DNA from: Streptomyces hokutonensis
GTDB taxonomy: Bacteria; Actinomycetota; Actinomycetes; Streptomycetales; Streptomycetaceae
Reading direction: 5' to 3'
Assembly: GCF_000376565.1 (NCBI RefSeq)
Contig: NZ_BARG01000012.1
Coordinates: 39,482 to 103,481 of the forward strand
DNA: 64,000 nucleotides
Below, piece after piece: positions 23,479-32,995 of this stretch; the first letter of the stretch is position 1; each line of letters starts with the position of its first letter. The notes under the pieces are model-generated. The model was not told where the DNA came from. It made no database searches and saw nothing but the letters and a program-made list of their open reading frames with translations. The translations under genes and the position numbers were made by a program.

Positions 23479-24897
23479 ATGTTCGATCCGGTCATAGCGC
23501 CCAGCGGTACGCTGCTCGGCCTGCTTCAGCGGGGCCGCGGCGACGGCACACTGCACGCGCTCACCGCACCCCGTGCCGAGGCACTGGCTGCGCTGAACCA
23601 CTGTGTGCTGCGCGACCCCCGCCACGACTGGCAGGTGGAGAACCGCTCCCTGTACTACGCCCGTCTGTACCTCGATCTCAACGGCGACCTGGACGCCGTC
23701 GAGGCCCACCTCTTCGACACCGAGGACGTCCTCGACACCGAGGAGTCCCGTACGGGCCTCGCCCTCGCCGTCCTCGGGCACCTCGCCTCCTACGGCAGGC
23801 GGGACGCGCTCGCGCTGCTGCGCCGGTACGCGGCCACCGGGACCAACTGGGCCTGGGCGCTCGACGAGCTGGCCCTCAGGGACGACGACGCGGGCCTGCG
23901 CGCCCTTGCCGCCCCCGTGCTGGCGCGTTTCCCGGCCGATCCCGAGGGCGAGGCCGAACTGGCCACCGCCGTGCGCGACGCCTTCGAACCCCGGCCCTGG
24001 CGGCTGTGGGCCGAGGACTCACGGGAATCGATCGCCACGCGCGTGCGTGCCGCCCAGGAAGCCGGCTGCTTCGACCGCTGGCAACGGCAGATGCGACCAA
24101 CCGGGCCCCGTCCGGGGTGGAGCGTGCAAGCGGTGTTCGAATGGGCCCAACAGGGCATCGAACGCGGTGCCGCGCTGCACGTCCCCGCCGCCCGCTGCCT
24201 CAGCGCGGTGGCCGGCCCCGAGGACCGGCCCGAGATCGTCGAGGCCGCCAAGGACGGCAGCGAGGGAGCCCGTTGCACCGCCCTGCGGTATCTCGCCGAC
24301 AGCAACGACTCCGAAGCCCTCCAGCTGATCGAACGCGCGGTCGCCACCGGCTCCGCGCCCGTGGTCGAGGCCGCAGTCGACGCCTTCGAACGGATGCGCT
24401 CCGTCGCCGCCGTCGACCGGGCCCGCGGCTGGGCCCGACGGCCCGACCCGCTCGGCGCCGCCGCCGGCCGGATGCTCGCCTGCCGGGGCGGAGCCCAGGA
24501 CAGCGACCTCGTCCTCGGCGCCCTCAGGGAGGCCGTCATGGGCGAAGGACCCGACGCCCCCACCCTGTGGACCCTCGTCGACGGTGCCGGACGCCTCGGC
24601 ATCGTCTGTGCGGCACCCGTTCTGCGCCATGTGTACCGGGAGACCGCCTCGTCCCATCTGCGCGGCCGGGCCGCCCGGGCCCTGGCCGCCACCGACCCCT
24701 CCTTCCCCACCGGCTTCGCCGTCGAGTGCCTCTGGGACTGCGAGGAGACCACCCGGGAGATCGCCGCCCGGCACGCCGAGACCGGTGACGCCCGGGTCGT
24801 GGAACAGCTCCGCAGGCTCGCCGCCGACCCGGCCGAGGAAGCGGAGGTCCAGACAGCGGTTCGGAGCCGGATCGGGCCCGACGCCCCCGCAGTGTGA
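23479..24897 (+). CDS. HEAT-repeat protein
   Basis: A 472-residue all-helical protein with repeated Ala/Leu-rich helix pairs (for example LDELALRDDDAGLRALAAPV, DGSEGARCTALRYLADSND, SSHLRGRAARALAATDPSF) typical of HEAT repeats. It has no catalytic motif, signal peptide or membrane segment, so a scaffold role is likely. The ATG at 23479 follows GTGAGG. It is preceded by the short leader ORF and followed by a hairpin terminator. Confidence 0.8.
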   Translation: MFDPVIAPSGTLLGLLQRGRGDGTLHALTAPRAEALAALNHCVLRDPRHDWQVENRSLYYARLYLDLNGDLDAVEAHLFDTEDVLDTEESRTGLALAVLGHLASYGRRDALALLRRYAATGTNWAWALDELALRDDDAGLRALAAPVLARFPADPEGEAELATAVRDAFEPRPWRLWAEDSRESIATRVRAAQEAGCFDRWQRQMRPTGPRPGWSVQAVFEWAQQGIERGAALHVPAARCLSAVAGPEDRPEIVEAAKDGSEGARCTALRYLADSNDSEALQLIERAVATGSAPVVEAAVDAFERMRSVAAVDRARGWARRPDPLGAAAGRMLACRGGAQDSDLVLGALREAVMGEGPDAPTLWTLVDGAGRLGIVCAAPVLRHVYRETASSHLRGRAARALAATDPSFPTGFAVECLWDCEETTREIAARHAETGDARVVEQLRRLAADPAEEAEVQTAVRSRIGPDAPAV

Positions 24898-24914
24898 ACA
24901 CGGGGTGACTCGCG

Positions 24915-24943
24915 GGTCAGACGGGCATGGACGCCGTCTGACC
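24915..24943 (+). terminator. Hairpin terminator after HEAT-repeat gene
   Basis: A perfect 10-bp stem, GGTCAGACGG (24915-24924) and CCGTCTGACC (24934-24943), 18 bases after the HEAT-repeat stop codon. Confidence 0.75.
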
Positions 24944-25036
24944 TGCTCGGGTGTGCAGCGCAACGCTCATGGGACGTTCACCGTTCGCATAGATCCACGT
25001 TGACGCGGGCACGTCCAGCGCGGCGACAACACGGGT

Positions 25037-26164
25037 ATGCGTGTCGTCATCGTGACCGAATCCTTTCCCCCCGATGTGAACGGCGTGGCCCACTGCGCGC
25101 TCCAGACCGCCCGGCACCTCGTGGATCGCGGTCATCATCCGCTCGTCGTCGCGCCGGCCACCGCGGCCGGTTCCGGGCCCGACGCCCAGTCGCCGTGCCC
25201 AGTCATCCGCATCCCCTCCCTACCGCTCCCGGGCTACCCCCAGGTCCGCGTCGCCCTCCCCAGCCGACGCGTCGCCGCGGCCATCACCGAACACCGCGCC
25301 GACATCGTGCACCTGGCCAGCCCCTTCATCCTCGGCGTCCGCGGCATGGCCGCCGCGGCCCGGCTCGGCATCCCCGCCGTGGCCGTCTACCAGACCGACC
25401 TGGCCGGATACGCCCGTACGTACGTAGGCGCCGGCGAGTCCACCGCCTGGCGCCGCATCCGCTCCGTCCACGCCGCCGCCGACCGTACCCTCGCGCCCTC
25501 CAGCGCGGCCCTCGGCGACCTGGAGGCACACGGCGTGCCCCGGGTCAGGCTCTGGCCGCGGGGGGTCGACACCGAGCGCTTCCGCCCCGAGTACCGGGAC
25601 GAGGCGCTGCGCCGCGAACTCGCCCCGAACGGCGAACTGATCGTCGGCTACGTCGGCCGGCTCGCCCCCGAGAAGCAGATCGAACTCCTCGCCGGAGTCT
25701 GCGGTCTCGAGGGCGTCCGTGTCGTGGTGGTCGGCGACGGACCCAGCCAGCCGCACCTCACCGAGGCGCTGCCGGGCGCGGTCTTCCTCGGACGCCGTAC
25801 GGGCGACGAGCTCGCCCGTATCTTCGCCTCGTTGGACATATTTGTGCACACCGGACCTTTTGAGACCTTCTGTCAGACCGTCCAGGAAGCCATGGCGAGC
25901 GGCGTCCCCGTCGTCGCGCCCGCCGCCGGCGGACCGCTCGACCTGGTCGCCCACGGGCGCACCGGGTTCCTCTTCCCGCCGCGCGACGAGACCGCCGTGA
26001 CGGACGCCGTACGGACCCTGGCCGCCGATCCCGCGCTGCGGGCCGAGTACGGCACCGCCGCGCGGGCCATGGTCGAGGGCCGCACCTGGGCGGCCGTCGG
26101 CGACCAGCTGATCGCGCACTACGGCGACGTCCTCGCCGCGCGCAAGGTGGTGGTGGCGGCGTGA
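25037..26164 (+). CDS. GT4 glycosyltransferase, MgtA/PimB-like
   Basis: A 375-residue GT-B enzyme, probably a mannosyl- or glucosyltransferase acting at the inner membrane face. The N-terminal Rossmann half has TESFPPDVNGVAHCALQTAR; the C-terminal half has YVGRLAPEKQIELLAG (phosphate/nucleotide contact) and the E-x7-E region PFETFCQTVQEAMASGVPVV. It resembles the actinobacterial phosphatidylinositol or glycolipid mannosyltransferases MgtA/PimB. It has no clear ribosome binding site. Its stop overlaps the next start (GTGA), so the three genes to 28181 form an operon. Confidence 0.88.
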   Translation: MRVVIVTESFPPDVNGVAHCALQTARHLVDRGHHPLVVAPATAAGSGPDAQSPCPVIRIPSLPLPGYPQVRVALPSRRVAAAITEHRADIVHLASPFILGVRGMAAAARLGIPAVAVYQTDLAGYARTYVGAGESTAWRRIRSVHAAADRTLAPSSAALGDLEAHGVPRVRLWPRGVDTERFRPEYRDEALRRELAPNGELIVGYVGRLAPEKQIELLAGVCGLEGVRVVVVGDGPSQPHLTEALPGAVFLGRRTGDELARIFASLDIFVHTGPFETFCQTVQEAMASGVPVVAPAAGGPLDLVAHGRTGFLFPPRDETAVTDAVRTLAADPALRAEYGTAARAMVEGRTWAAVGDQLIAHYGDVLAARKVVVAA

Positions 26165-27324
26165 ACACCGCTGCGCTGCGGATCGTACGGCTCGCCAACT
26201 TCGTGGCCCCCTCCTCCGGGGGGCTGCGCACCGCCCTGCGCGAGCTGGGCAAGGGCTTCAAGGAGGCCGGGCACGACCCGGTGCTCATCGTGCCCGGCGA
26301 GCGCCACACCGACCGTGAGACCGAGCAGGGCCGGGTCATCACCCTGCCCGGGCCGCTGCTGCCCGGCACCGGCGGCTACCGCGTCCTCGCCGACAAGCGG
26401 CGCGTCGCCAACCTTCTGGAACAGCTCGCCCCCGACCGCCTGGAGGTCTCCGACCGTACGACCCTGCGCTGGACCGGCAAATGGGCCAGGCGGGCCCGCA
26501 TCCCCGCCGTGATGGTCTCCCACGAGACCGCCGACGGCGTCCTGCGCACCTGGGGCCTGTCGGAGAACATGTCCCGGCGCACCGCCGACGCCCTCAACGT
26601 CCGTACGGCGCACACCTACGCGCGCGTGGTGTGCACCACCGAGTTCGCCGAGCGGGAGTTCGTCCGCATCGGCGCCCGCAATGTCGTACGGGCCCCGCTG
26701 GGCGTCGACCTGGTGGGGCGCAGCCCGGCGCTGCGGGACCCGGTCGTGCGCGCGGAGTACGCGCGCGTGGACCAGGTTCTGCTGGTGACCTGCACCAGGC
26801 TCTCCGTGGAGAAGAAGCCCGGCACGGCGCTCGACGCCCTGGAGGCGCTGGTACGGCGCGGGCGGCGGGCGGTCCTCGTGGTCGCCGGGGACGGGCCGCT
26901 GCGGGCCCGGCTCGAACAGCGGGCGCGGGAGCGCGGGTTGCCGGTCACCTTCCTCGGGCACGTCTCCGACCGGCGGCTGCTCGGCGCGCTCCAGGCCTCC
27001 GCCGACGTGTGCCTGGCACCCGGGCCCGCCGAGACCTTCGGACTCGCCGCACTGGAGGCCATGGCCTGCGGCACGCCCGTGGTGGCCAGCGCCTCGTCCG
27101 CGCTCCCCGAGGTCATCGGCTCCGCCGGGGCCACGGCCGCAGACAACGGGAGGGCCTTCGCGGACGCCGTGGACATGCTGCTGGAGCGCTCCGAGCCGGA
27201 GCGGCGGGAGATCGCACGCGCGCGTGCGGAGTGCTTCGGGTGGGACACGGCGGTCGACGCGTTCCTCGCCGCGCACGACGCGGATGTCCCGGTACGGCGC
27301 TTCGTGCCCGGAGGCGTGGCATGA
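26161..27324 (+). CDS. GT4 glycosyltransferase
   Basis: A 387-residue GT-B enzyme with a different acceptor half from its neighbour: NFVAPSSGGLRTALRELGKG at the N-terminus, CTRLSVEKKPGTALDAL and the E-x7-E region PAETFGLAALEAMACGTPVV in the donor half. The GTG start overlaps the previous stop, and its own stop overlaps the SGNH start (ATGA). The two transferases probably add successive sugars to one lipid or glycan. The donor sugar cannot be read from the sequence. Confidence 0.88.
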   Translation: MNTAALRIVRLANFVAPSSGGLRTALRELGKGFKEAGHDPVLIVPGERHTDRETEQGRVITLPGPLLPGTGGYRVLADKRRVANLLEQLAPDRLEVSDRTTLRWTGKWARRARIPAVMVSHETADGVLRTWGLSENMSRRTADALNVRTAHTYARVVCTTEFAEREFVRIGARNVVRAPLGVDLVGRSPALRDPVVRAEYARVDQVLLVTCTRLSVEKKPGTALDALEALVRRGRRAVLVVAGDGPLRARLEQRARERGLPVTFLGHVSDRRLLGALQASADVCLAPGPAETFGLAALEAMACGTPVVASASSALPEVIGSAGATAADNGRAFADAVDMLLERSEPERREIARARAECFGWDTAVDAFLAAHDADVPVRRFVPGGVA

Positions 27325-28181
27325 GAACGGTCCGTTTCGTCGCCCTCGGTGACTCGCTCACCGAGGGCGTGGGCGATCCCGTCGGCGAGGCATGGCGCGG
27401 TTGGGCCGCGCTGCTCGCCGGCGGGCTGGCCGGGCAGCCCGAAGACACCGTGGAGTTCACGAACCTCGCGGTCAGCGGGGCTCAGTCACGGGACGTACTG
27501 GAACGGCAGACCCCGGCGGGGCTCGCCCTGAAACCGGACGTCGTGTCCGTCGTCATAGGCGTCAACGACACCCTGCGCTGCACCTTCGACATCCAGGCCC
27601 TGGCCGCCCGGCTCGACGAGGTCTACGCGGCCTTCACGGCACAGGGCGCGGTCCTCCTGACGGCCTGTCTGCCCGACCCGGGCGCGATGCTCGGCCTCCC
27701 GGGTGCACTGGCCCGCCCGCTCGCCCGGCGGCAGCGAGCCGTCAACACGGTGGTGCACGCGCTCTCCGAGCGGTACGGGGCCGTGCATCTGCATGCCGCG
27801 GAGGGCGAGTGGATCATGGACCGTGCGATCTGGAGCGCGGACCGGCTGCATCCCGGAGAGCGGGGCCATCGCCAACTGGCCCTGCGGTTCCACGCGTTGC
27901 TCGCCGAGGAGGGTGTGGCCACGGGGGTCGCGCCGTCGCCCGAGCCCGAGTTTCCGGCGCCCACCAAGTCGGCCAGCCTGTGGTGGCTGGCGACCGCGGG
28001 CACCGGGTGGGTGGCCCGCCGCTGCACCGACCTGCTGCCGCAGCTCCTCAGGCTGGCCGCGGACGAGATGCGCCACCGCGCGCGGGGCACCAGCGCGCGG
28101 CTCGACCTGAGCGCGTCCCACGCGGTGTCGGCGGCGCTGGCCGCCCTCTCGGTGGGGGAGAAGCAGCCGGACGCCGCCTAG
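27321..28181 (+). CDS. SGNH/GDSL-family hydrolase
   Basis: A 286-residue esterase-type protein with block I FVALGDSLTEGVGDP (Ser nucleophile), block III VVIGVNDTLR (Gly-x-Asn-Asp) and block V SADRLHPGERGHRQLA (Asp-x-x-His). It has no signal peptide, so it is cytoplasmic, perhaps editing acyl groups on the glycolipid made by the upstream transferases. The last residues after the SGNH core are helical. Its TAG stop is formed at the edge of the repeat element at 28178-28427, so the C-terminal end may have been changed by insertion. Confidence 0.88.
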   Translation: MRTVRFVALGDSLTEGVGDPVGEAWRGWAALLAGGLAGQPEDTVEFTNLAVSGAQSRDVLERQTPAGLALKPDVVSVVIGVNDTLRCTFDIQALAARLDEVYAAFTAQGAVLLTACLPDPGAMLGLPGALARPLARRQRAVNTVVHALSERYGAVHLHAAEGEWIMDRAIWSADRLHPGERGHRQLALRFHALLAEEGVATGVAPSPEPEFPAPTKSASLWWLATAGTGWVARRCTDLLPQLLRLAADEMRHRARGTSARLDLSASHAVSAALAALSVGEKQPDAA

Positions 28182-28427
28182 GGCCTGTCCGGCGGCTCAG
28201 GTCGCAGGAAATCTGCGATGACTGATCGGCGCCGGCGAGCGGGGTGTGGTGCGTGCAGCCGCAAGGGGAGGAGACGTTGACATCAGCGGCTCCGCCGCGG
28301 GCGACGCGGTGGGGGCACCTCCCGGCCGAAGGCCGGGGACGTCGGCGGGTGACGACAACGCGGCTGTGGTCTCCCTGGGGGAGTACGTGCCATACCTCGG
28401 TCTGCGACACAGCCGGACAGGCCCCAG
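28178..28427. mobile_element. MITE-like element with 16-bp terminal inverted repeats
   Basis: Left end CTAGGGCCTGTCCGGC (28178-28193) and the reverse complement of the right end, CTGGGGCCTGTCCGGC (28427-28412), match at 15 of 16 bases. The 250-bp body has no transposase. It carries an inner hairpin CCCGGCC-GAA-GGCCGGG near 28318-28334 and sequences such as CTGGGGGAGTACGTGCCATA that I associate with scattered Streptomyces repeats. It fills the gap between the convergent SGNH and pxpC genes. Mobility is inferred from structure; only one copy is visible here. Confidence 0.6.
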
Positions 28428-28442
28428 GGCGCGTACGGGGCC

Positions 28443-29312
28443 TCAGCGGCGTCGTACGGCCACGAAACGGACCGGGGTTCCGGGCACCGCCTGGGCGGCG
28501 GCCGGGAGGTCCGTGGGGCGGACGACCGCGATCACCGGGTAGCCGCCGGTGGTCGGATGGTCGGCGAGGAAGACCACGGGGCGGCCGTCCGGGGGGACCT
28601 GGACGGCGCCCAGGACCATGCCCTCGCTGGGGAGTTCACCCGTCAGGGCCCGCTCCAGGGCGGGGCCCTCGGTGCGCAGCCCGATGCGGTTGCTCGCCGA
28701 CGACACCTGGTAGACACGCGACGTGAACGCCCGCACGGCCTCCGGGGTGAACCAGTCGTCGCGGGGGCCGAGTGTCACCCGGAGGACGAGTTCGACCGGG
28801 GGGCGCGGCTGCGGGGCGACGTCCACGCGCGCGTGGAGGTGCGTCGGGGACCCCAGCGGCAGTATGGCGCCGTTGGTGAGCGGCGCCGGACCGAGCCCGG
28901 ACAGCAGGTCCGTGGAGCGGCTGCCGAGCACCGGCTCCACGGTGATGCCGCCGGCGAAGGCGACGTAGGCGCGTACTCCGGAGAAGGCTGTTCCGATGTC
29001 CAGAAGCGCCCCGCCGGGCACGTGCACGGGCGCTCCCCAGGCGACGGGCCGACCGTCCACCGTGACCGGGCAGGGCGCGCCGCCGACCGCCACGAGAATC
29101 GTTGAACGAGGCCGTACGGCACACCCGTTGAGGGTCGTCTCCAGGACGGCCGCCTCGGGCGGATTGCCGACCAGCCGGTTGACGAGCGCCGCCGCGGGCC
29201 CGTCGAGCGCCCCGGAACGAGGCACCCCCAGGTGCGCGTTTCCGGGCCGTCCGAGGTCCTGCACGGTGGTCAGGGCCCCGGCCCGGACGACGGCGAGTGC
29301 GCGGTCCGTCAT
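28443..29312 (-). CDS. pxpC: 5-oxoprolinase subunit C (biotin-dependent carboxylase-like)
   Basis: A 289-residue KipA/PxpC protein. N-terminal signature VVRAGALTTVQDLGRPG, then GVPRSGALDGPAAALVNRLV and the late segment LADHPTTGGYPVIAVV. With PxpA and PxpB it forms the ATP-dependent prokaryotic 5-oxoprolinase, which opens 5-oxo-L-proline to L-glutamate. The start overlaps the pxpB stop by ATGA. This is the last gene of the operon, ending next to the MITE-like element. Confidence 0.92.
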   Translation of the reverse strand: MTDRALAVVRAGALTTVQDLGRPGNAHLGVPRSGALDGPAAALVNRLVGNPPEAAVLETTLNGCAVRPRSTILVAVGGAPCPVTVDGRPVAWGAPVHVPGGALLDIGTAFSGVRAYVAFAGGITVEPVLGSRSTDLLSGLGPAPLTNGAILPLGSPTHLHARVDVAPQPRPPVELVLRVTLGPRDDWFTPEAVRAFTSRVYQVSSASNRIGLRTEGPALERALTGELPSEGMVLGAVQVPPDGRPVVFLADHPTTGGYPVIAVVRPTDLPAAAQAVPGTPVRFVAVRRR

Positions 29313-29926
29313 ACGTCCGCCACCGGGACGAAGCGCACGCGTGTGCCCGGCGAGAGCAGCGCGGCGGGCACACGCGTGTGGTCCCACAGGACCGCGTCCG
29401 TCGTGCCGATCAGCTGCCAACCACCGGGCGACGCACGGGGATACACGCCCGTGTACGGGCCCGCCAGGCCCACGGCACCGGCGTGGACGGCCGTGCGCGG
29501 GGTGGCCCGGCGCGGGACGTCGTAGCGGGCCGGCAGGCCGGTGAGGTAGCCGAAGCCGGGGGCGAAGCCGCAGAAGGCGACGCGGAACTCGGTGGCCGCG
29601 TGGATGCGGCCCACCTCCTCCTCGGGGACGCCCCACAGCGCGGCGACGTCGGCGAGGTCCGGGCCGTCGTAGCGCACCGGGAGCTCGATCACCTCACCCG
29701 CGCGCGGGGGCGCGGGAGGTACGTCGGAGGCGGCCAGTTCGGAGGCCAGCCCGGCCGGGTCGGCGAGGCCGTCCAGGAGGACCGTGCGGGCGGCGGGGAC
29801 GATCTCGCGGACGGTGAGGAGGCCCTCCGCGCGGCGGCGCAGCAGCTCCGCGTGGACGGCCTCGGCCTCCTCCCCGGAGGCGACCTCGACGAGCAGGGCG
29901 TCGTCCCCGACGCGCAGGGCCCTCAT
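29309..29926 (-). CDS. pxpB: 5-oxoprolinase subunit B (KipI family)
   Basis: A 205-residue KipI/PxpB protein, MRALRVGDDALLVEVASGEE at the N-terminus and the conserved AFCGFAPGFGYLTGL plus GLAGPYTGVYPRASPGGWQL towards the C-terminus. In B. subtilis, KipI also inhibits the sporulation kinase KinA, but the three-gene context favours the enzymatic role. The start and stop each overlap the neighbours by four bases, giving tight translational coupling. Confidence 0.93.
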   Translation of the reverse strand: MRALRVGDDALLVEVASGEEAEAVHAELLRRRAEGLLTVREIVPAARTVLLDGLADPAGLASELAASDVPPAPPRAGEVIELPVRYDGPDLADVAALWGVPEEEVGRIHAATEFRVAFCGFAPGFGYLTGLPARYDVPRRATPRTAVHAGAVGLAGPYTGVYPRASPGGWQLIGTTDAVLWDHTRVPAALLSPGTRVRFVPVADV

Positions 29927-30675
29927 ACGAAGGCCTCCACCTGGACACCCGACTCCAGGAGCCGTTCGCGGACCCTGCGGGCCAGTTCGACCGCGCCGGG
30001 CGTGTCCCCGTGCAGGCACAGGGAGCGGGCCCGCACCGCGATGCGCGCCCCGGAGAGCGCCTCGACCGTCCCGGAACGGGCCAGGCTCAGCGAACGCTCC
30101 ACGACGGCCTCGGGGTCGGTGACCACCGCGCCGTCCCGGCCGCGCGGCACGAGCGTGCCCTCGTCGGTGTAGGCACGGTCTGCGAACGCCTCCGTGACGG
30201 CCGGCAGGCCCGCCTTGGCGGCCAGGTCGAGGACGACCGAGCCGGGCAGCCCGAGCACGGGCAGCGAGCCGCCGGCCAGGAGCACGCCCTCGACCACCGC
30301 GGCGGCCTGCTCCGGGTCGTGCACGACCCGGTTGTAGAGCGCGCCGTGCGGCTTGACGTACGACACGCGCGTGCCCGCCGCCCGGGCGAACACCTCCAAG
30401 GCACCGATCTGGTACGCCACTTCGGCCGCCAGCTCGGCGGACGGCACGTCCATCGCGCGCCGCCCGAAGCCCGCCAGGTCCCGGTAGGACACCTGCGCGC
30501 CGACCCGCACCCCGCGCCCGGCCGCCAGCTCGCACACCCGCCGCATGGTGACCGGGTCCCCGGCGTGGAAGCCGCAGGCCACGTTGGCGCTGGTGACGAC
30601 GGACAGCAGCTGTTCGTCGTCGGTGAGATGCCAGCGGCCGAAGCCCTCGCCGAGGTCGGCGTTCAGATCGATCAT
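29923..30675 (-). CDS. pxpA: 5-oxoprolinase subunit A (LamB/YcsF family)
   Basis: A 250-residue PxpA protein starting MIDLNADLGEGFGRWHLTDD, with NVACGFHAGDPVTMRR and YVKPHGALYNRVVHD carrying the conserved His/Asp positions. A second ATG directly upstream (30678) is possible, but the spacing to CAGGAGAG favours 30675. It lies 12 bases after the DUF1445 gene in the same operon. Confidence 0.93.
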   Translation of the reverse strand: MIDLNADLGEGFGRWHLTDDEQLLSVVTSANVACGFHAGDPVTMRRVCELAAGRGVRVGAQVSYRDLAGFGRRAMDVPSAELAAEVAYQIGALEVFARAAGTRVSYVKPHGALYNRVVHDPEQAAAVVEGVLLAGGSLPVLGLPGSVVLDLAAKAGLPAVTEAFADRAYTDEGTLVPRGRDGAVVTDPEAVVERSLSLARSGTVEALSGARIAVRARSLCLHGDTPGAVELARRVRERLLESGVQVEAFV

Positions 30676-30687
30676 CATCTCTCCTGG

Positions 30688-31509
30688 TCAGGCGACGCGG
30701 TACTGCTCGTCGCGGGCGTCGGTGACGAACATCTGGCCCGGCGCGTGGGTGATGGCGAACGGCGGGCGGGACGCCATCACCGCGGCCTGCGGGGTCACTC
30801 CGCAGGCCCAGAACACCGGGATGTCGTCCGGCGCGGCGTCCACCGGATCACCGAAGTCCGGGCGGCCGAGGTCCTCGATGCCGAGCCCTGAGGGATCGCC
30901 GCAGTGTACGGGGCTGCCGTGCACCGCCGGGAGCAGCGCGGTCTCCCGGATCGCCGTCGCCAGGTGCTCCGGGGGCACCGGGCGCATCGACACGACCATC
31001 GGGCCGTGCAGCCGCCCCGCAGGGCGGCACGGGCGGCTCGTGACGTACATCGGGACGTTGCGGCCCTGCTCGATGTGCCGGATCGGGACGCCCGCCTCGC
31101 TCAGCGACCACTCGAAGGTGAAGCTGCACCCGATCAGGAACGACACCAGGTCCTCGCGCCAGTACGCCCGCACGTCCGTCGGCTCGTCCGTCAACTCGCC
31201 GTCCCGCCACACCCGGTAGCGCGGCAGATCGGTGCGGAGGTCCGCGCCGTCGGCCAGAACGGTCTCCCAGGAGCCCGCGTCCGTGACGTCGAGCACCGGG
31301 CAGGGCTTCGGGTTGCGCTGGCAGAACAGCAGCATGTCGTACGCCCAGTCGGCGGGCACCGAGATCAGGTTGACCTGGGTGTGGCCCGCCGCGACCCCGG
31401 CCGTGGGACCCGTCAGCCCGGCCCGGAAGCGCGCCCGGGCCGAACGCGGGCTCCATGCGTGCGCGTGCTCGTCGACGAGGGTCAGGGGACGGTCCTCCGT
31501 GCGGTTCAC
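30688..31509 (-). CDS. DUF1445/D-glutamate cyclase family protein
   Basis: A 273-residue PF07286 protein. Conserved segments include [53 protein letters not shown] and [14 protein letters not shown]. The mammalian homologue DGLUCY turns D-glutamate into 5-oxo-D-proline; bacterial members used to be called hydro-lyases. Placement between a transporter and pxpABC supports a role in D-glutamate or pyroglutamate use. Its GTG start overlaps the transporter stop (GTGA). Confidence 0.9.
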   Translation of the reverse strand: MNRTEDRPLTLVDEHAHAWSPRSARARFRAGLTGPTAGVAAGHTQVNLISVPADWAYDMLLFCQRNPKPCPVLDVTDAGSWETVLADGADLRTDLPRYRVWRDGELTDEPTDVRAYWREDLVSFLIGCSFTFEWSLSEAGVPIRHIEQGRNVPMYVTSRPCRPAGRLHGPMVVSMRPVPPEHLATAIRETALLPAVHGSPVHCGDPSGLGIEDLGRPDFGDPVDAAPDDIPVFWACGVTPQAAVMASRPPFAITHAPGQMFVTDARDEQYRVA

Positions 31510-32825
31510 GCCAGTTCCTTTCCGCGGGTCTCCGGCAGTCCGAGGAGCGCCAGTGCCGCGATGCCGTAACCGATGGCCCCGAAGACGAGTGCTCCGCCCA
31601 CACCCCAACTGTCGGCCAGGAAGCCCACCAGCGTCGGGAAGACGGCGCCGACCGCGCGGCCGGTGTTGTACGTGAAGCCCTGTCCGGTGCCGCGCAGCGC
31701 GGTCGGGTACAGCTCGCTCAGGTACGAGCCGAAGCCGCTGAAGATCGCCGACATGCAGAACCCGAGCGGGAAACCGAGGACCAGGAGAAGGGTGTTGGCG
31801 CCGTTGGGGATGTGCGTGTACACCAGGATGCAGATCGCCGAGAGCAGGGCGAAGAGCCAGATGTTGCGCCTGCGGCCCAGCACGTCGGTGAGGTAGCCGC
31901 CGGTGAGGTAGCCCAGGAAGGCGCCGGAGATCAGGAAGGTCAGATAGCCGCCGGTGCCGACGACCGACAGGCCGCGCTCCGTCTTGAGGTACGTGGGCAC
32001 CCAGGTGGCGAGGGTGTAGTAGCCGCCCTGGACGCCGGTGGAGAGCAGGCCCGCGAACACCGTCGTGCGCAGCAGGCCCGGCGCGTCGGCCGTGCCCGGC
32101 TTGAAGATCGCCGCGAACGAGCCCTTCTGGGTGTTCTGTTCGCGTACGGCCGTCGCCTCGGGGGCGTCGTGCACCCGGCGCCGCATCCAGAGCACCAGCA
32201 GCGCGGGCAGCGCGCCGGTCCAGAACATCACCCGCCAGGCCAGGTCGTCGCCGAGGAACGAGAAGACCAGCGTGTAGACGACCGCGGCCAGCGCCCAGCC
32301 GACCGCCCAGGAACTCTGGACCGCGCCGAGCGTACGGCCGCGGTGCTTGGCGCTCGCGTACTCGGCGACCAGGATCGCGCCGACCGCCCACTCGCCGCCG
32401 AAACCGAGGCCCTGGAGGGCGCGGAACACCAGCAGGGTCTCGTAGTTGGGCGCGAAGCCGCAGGCCACGGTGAAGACGGCGTAGGTGATCACCGTGATCA
32501 TCAGGGCCTTGACGCGGCCCACCCGGTCGGCGAAGACGCCCGCCAGGGCGCCCCCGACCGCGGAGACGACCAGGGTGACCGTGGTGAACAGGCCGGTCTG
32601 GCCGCTGTCCAGGCCGAAGTACGCGGCCAGCGCGACCATGCTCAGCGGCAGCGTGAAGTAGTCGTAGGAGTCCAGCGCATAGCCGCCGAACGCACCGGCG
32701 AAGGCCCGGCGGCCGTTCGGACCGAGCGCGCGCAGCCAGGCCAACGCACCGTCGTCGGCGGTCAGTTCGTCCGTGTCGGGCTGCGTTCCGGTGTTCAGGG
32801 CCTGGGGTGGAGGGGTCGTGCTCAT
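31506..32825 (-). CDS. MFS transporter, likely for 5-oxoproline, glutamate or related acid
   Basis: A 439-residue transporter with about 12 membrane segments and the sugar/organic-acid MFS hallmarks [17 protein letters not shown] in loop 2-3, [20 protein letters not shown] in helix 4 and [20 protein letters not shown] in loop 10-11. The family fits aromatic-acid/organic-acid uptake. It is the first gene of the five-gene operon, has GAGG before its ATG, and is divergent from the GntR gene. The substrate is inferred from the operon. Confidence 0.88.
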   Translation of the reverse strand: MSTTPPPQALNTGTQPDTDELTADDGALAWLRALGPNGRRAFAGAFGGYALDSYDYFTLPLSMVALAAYFGLDSGQTGLFTTVTLVVSAVGGALAGVFADRVGRVKALMITVITYAVFTVACGFAPNYETLLVFRALQGLGFGGEWAVGAILVAEYASAKHRGRTLGAVQSSWAVGWALAAVVYTLVFSFLGDDLAWRVMFWTGALPALLVLWMRRRVHDAPEATAVREQNTQKGSFAAIFKPGTADAPGLLRTTVFAGLLSTGVQGGYYTLATWVPTYLKTERGLSVVGTGGYLTFLISGAFLGYLTGGYLTDVLGRRRNIWLFALLSAICILVYTHIPNGANTLLLVLGFPLGFCMSAIFSGFGSYLSELYPTALRGTGQGFTYNTGRAVGAVFPTLVGFLADSWGVGGALVFGAIGYGIAALALLGLPETRGKELA

Positions 32826-32928
32826 GTGCACCTCGCAGAGGGAGGACGGAGGGTGCTGGGACTGAGCCGGGCCGTGCGGAAGCCGGGGGCGCCGGGGTGG
32901 GCGGGTGGCGCCGTGGAAAGTAAAGTAG

Positions 32929-32947
32929 AGGATCGTTGAACGATCCT
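32929..32947. promoter_or_regulatory. GntR-type palindromic operator
   Basis: AGGATCGTT-G-AACGATCCT, a perfect 19-bp palindrome with a single central base, in the 170-bp divergent intergenic between the transporter operon and the GntR gene. FadR-subfamily GntR regulators bind palindromes of this size, so the neighbouring regulator is the natural ligand. Confidence 0.7.
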
Positions 32948-32995
32948 TCAAGAGGCATGTTGTTTCGTTCTTGTATCTGCGGTTGAATTCCGGGC

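Noticed and set aside
28246..28542. A 98-codon ORF inside the MITE-like element
   Set aside because: It crosses the element boundary into pxpC antisense and resembles no transposase.
29309..29926. KipI as sporulation kinase inhibitor
   Set aside because: The gene is embedded between pxpA and pxpC, which points to 5-oxoprolinase; Streptomyces has no KinA-type sporulation phosphorelay.
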